From Atherix ibis (lineage: Eukaryota; Arthropoda; Insecta; Diptera; Athericidae), in contig OY282606.1 of NCBI GenBank assembly GCA_958298945.1, forward strand, positions 92,139,696 to 92,203,695: DNA of 64,000 nt, given 5' to 3'. The notes under the pieces were generated by a model. That model was given only the letters and a program-made list of their open reading frames with translations, searched no databases and was not told the DNA's origin. The position numbers were made by a program, and so were the translations under genes. Within the stretch, counting starts at the first letter, position 1; each line of letters opens with the position of its first letter. Below, piece after piece: positions 63,075-64,000 of the stretch.

Positions 63075-63700
63075 CTATGTTCAGTTGAGCTTTTGATCGA
63101 GTCTGCTAGCTGGGCTTTCTATAAGAACTCAAGAGAATCCTCTTTACTACTAAAATCATTCGTTTTAAACCGATATTTCCAAGTAAGTAAATCGAATGAA
63201 ACTCTCGAATATCGGTCCGACATTCAATTTTGTTCTTGAGGGCAGAATACTTGAACCCATTGCTTATAACATTTATGCATCCGATATTCCAATATGTACC
63301 AACCCCTTCTTTGCTCCATATGCAGATAATACGATCTGCCTTGTACCTATCAAAATATCCCAACCAGCTTCCAACCAAAACTGGTTTATCAAGTAGAAAG
63401 TAAAAAATATGTTCACATAATTTTTAATCTCCATCACAAAGTATGTCCTCCCATATATGTCACCGAAACACAAACCTTAAACTACTAGAAATAAGCAGAC
63501 ATTACCTCAAACTGCTTCGACTTATTGACAAACGTTTAAGACTTACTATTGACAGCAAATTACTTTTTTACAACGCCCTACAAAAACTAATATGGACTTA
63601 CAGACTAGAGCTCTGTACCAATTTCCATTGAATATAATGTCTTCAGTCAAAAATACTTCGTGAAGTTGCCGATGCTCTCTTTTACAATATGTTCGAAATA
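63075..63700 (+). pseudogene. Jockey-type LINE reverse transcriptase remnant
   Basis: Plus-strand translation shows AFDRV (motif A) near 63085, a frame change, then RILEPIAYNIYASDIPI (the usual SVLGPLLYNIYTSDIP, 63244-63294) and APYADNTICLV, where YADD has become YADN. Next comes LLRLIDKRLRLTIDSKLLFY and NALQKLIWTYRLELC (63509-63616), the typical C-terminal block. Stops and frame changes throughout. The palm layout is compressed relative to active elements, so internal deletions are likely. From 63700 to the end of the window only AT-rich sequence with an unrecognised open stretch was seen. Confidence 0.78.
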
Positions 63701-64000
63701 GTGTTATGGGAATTGTATCTCGTTATAAAAAGCTTCGTTTATTATATGACTGTGTCCTATAATAAAAAGTTTTATTCCCATCTTTTTAATTCTATTTATC
63801 CTATTGGTCGAGAGCTATCGTCCATACATAGCATATGTCCGCAGGAGAAACTTCGAGGGAGTTCAAATTTATTTATATTATTATCTAAACATGTTTATGT
63901 TTTAGATATTTATAAAAATTTAAAAAAAGTATATTCGCCTTTGATTAATTGTCAGAAAGGAACCTGTAATACTTACGGGTAATTTTTTATAGTGCTATGA

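Overview
The window reads as nuclear DNA of an insect, most likely a fly. It is strongly AT-rich, its exons are short and separated by GT..AG introns from 60 bp to 19 kb, and old mariner-type and LINE-type elements lie scattered through it. There are no bacterial-style operons, and no tRNA, rRNA or CRISPR array was recognised.

The one protein-coding gene I can support is on the minus strand, from the start codon at 36001 to the stop at 2344. It encodes a class B scavenger receptor of the CD36 family. Nine coding exons join in frame to about 597 residues: a long cytoplasmic N-terminus with a 13-glycine run, a membrane helix, a glycosylated ectodomain, a second membrane helix, and a tail ending in an acidic/dileucine-like motif. 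Exon 1 is separated from exon 2 by a 19-kb intron. Exons 2-10 lie between 16781 and 2344 (number 4 is reserved for an unproven extra segment at 13283-13407 whose splice phases match exon 3). Which fly CD36-family paralogue this is cannot be settled from the sequence alone.

The introns and flanks are mostly AT-rich DNA with decayed transposons. (i) A family of Tc1/mariner-superfamily remnants occurs in about ten copies on both strands; its translated marks resemble SDEAH, GYV.KQNC, HMWF..DGA..H and CDLTP. (ii) Mariner proper: one element with a broken transposase sits inside an older mariner (31156-33075), a second shell lies at 47268-48195, and loose ends lie near 9715 and 48430. (iii) LINE reverse transcriptase remnants occur on the minus strand at 9.8-10.5, 10.85-11.35, 15.2-16.0, 18.0-19.25 and 20.4-21.1 kb, and on the plus strand at 39.7-40.25 and 63.08-63.7 kb. 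All are interrupted.

Several inverted repeats are unusually clean: a composite hairpin cluster at 25692-25872, a perfect 29-bp-arm palindrome at 30014-30078, and three inside copies of family (i). Upstream of the receptor gene (36-64 kb) I see no protein-coding gene. A few visibly GC-richer islands (36.2-36.5, 44.1-44.8, 48.65-49.2, 51.3-51.95, 57.06-57.47 kb) could hold untranslated first exons or promoters, but this is unproven.
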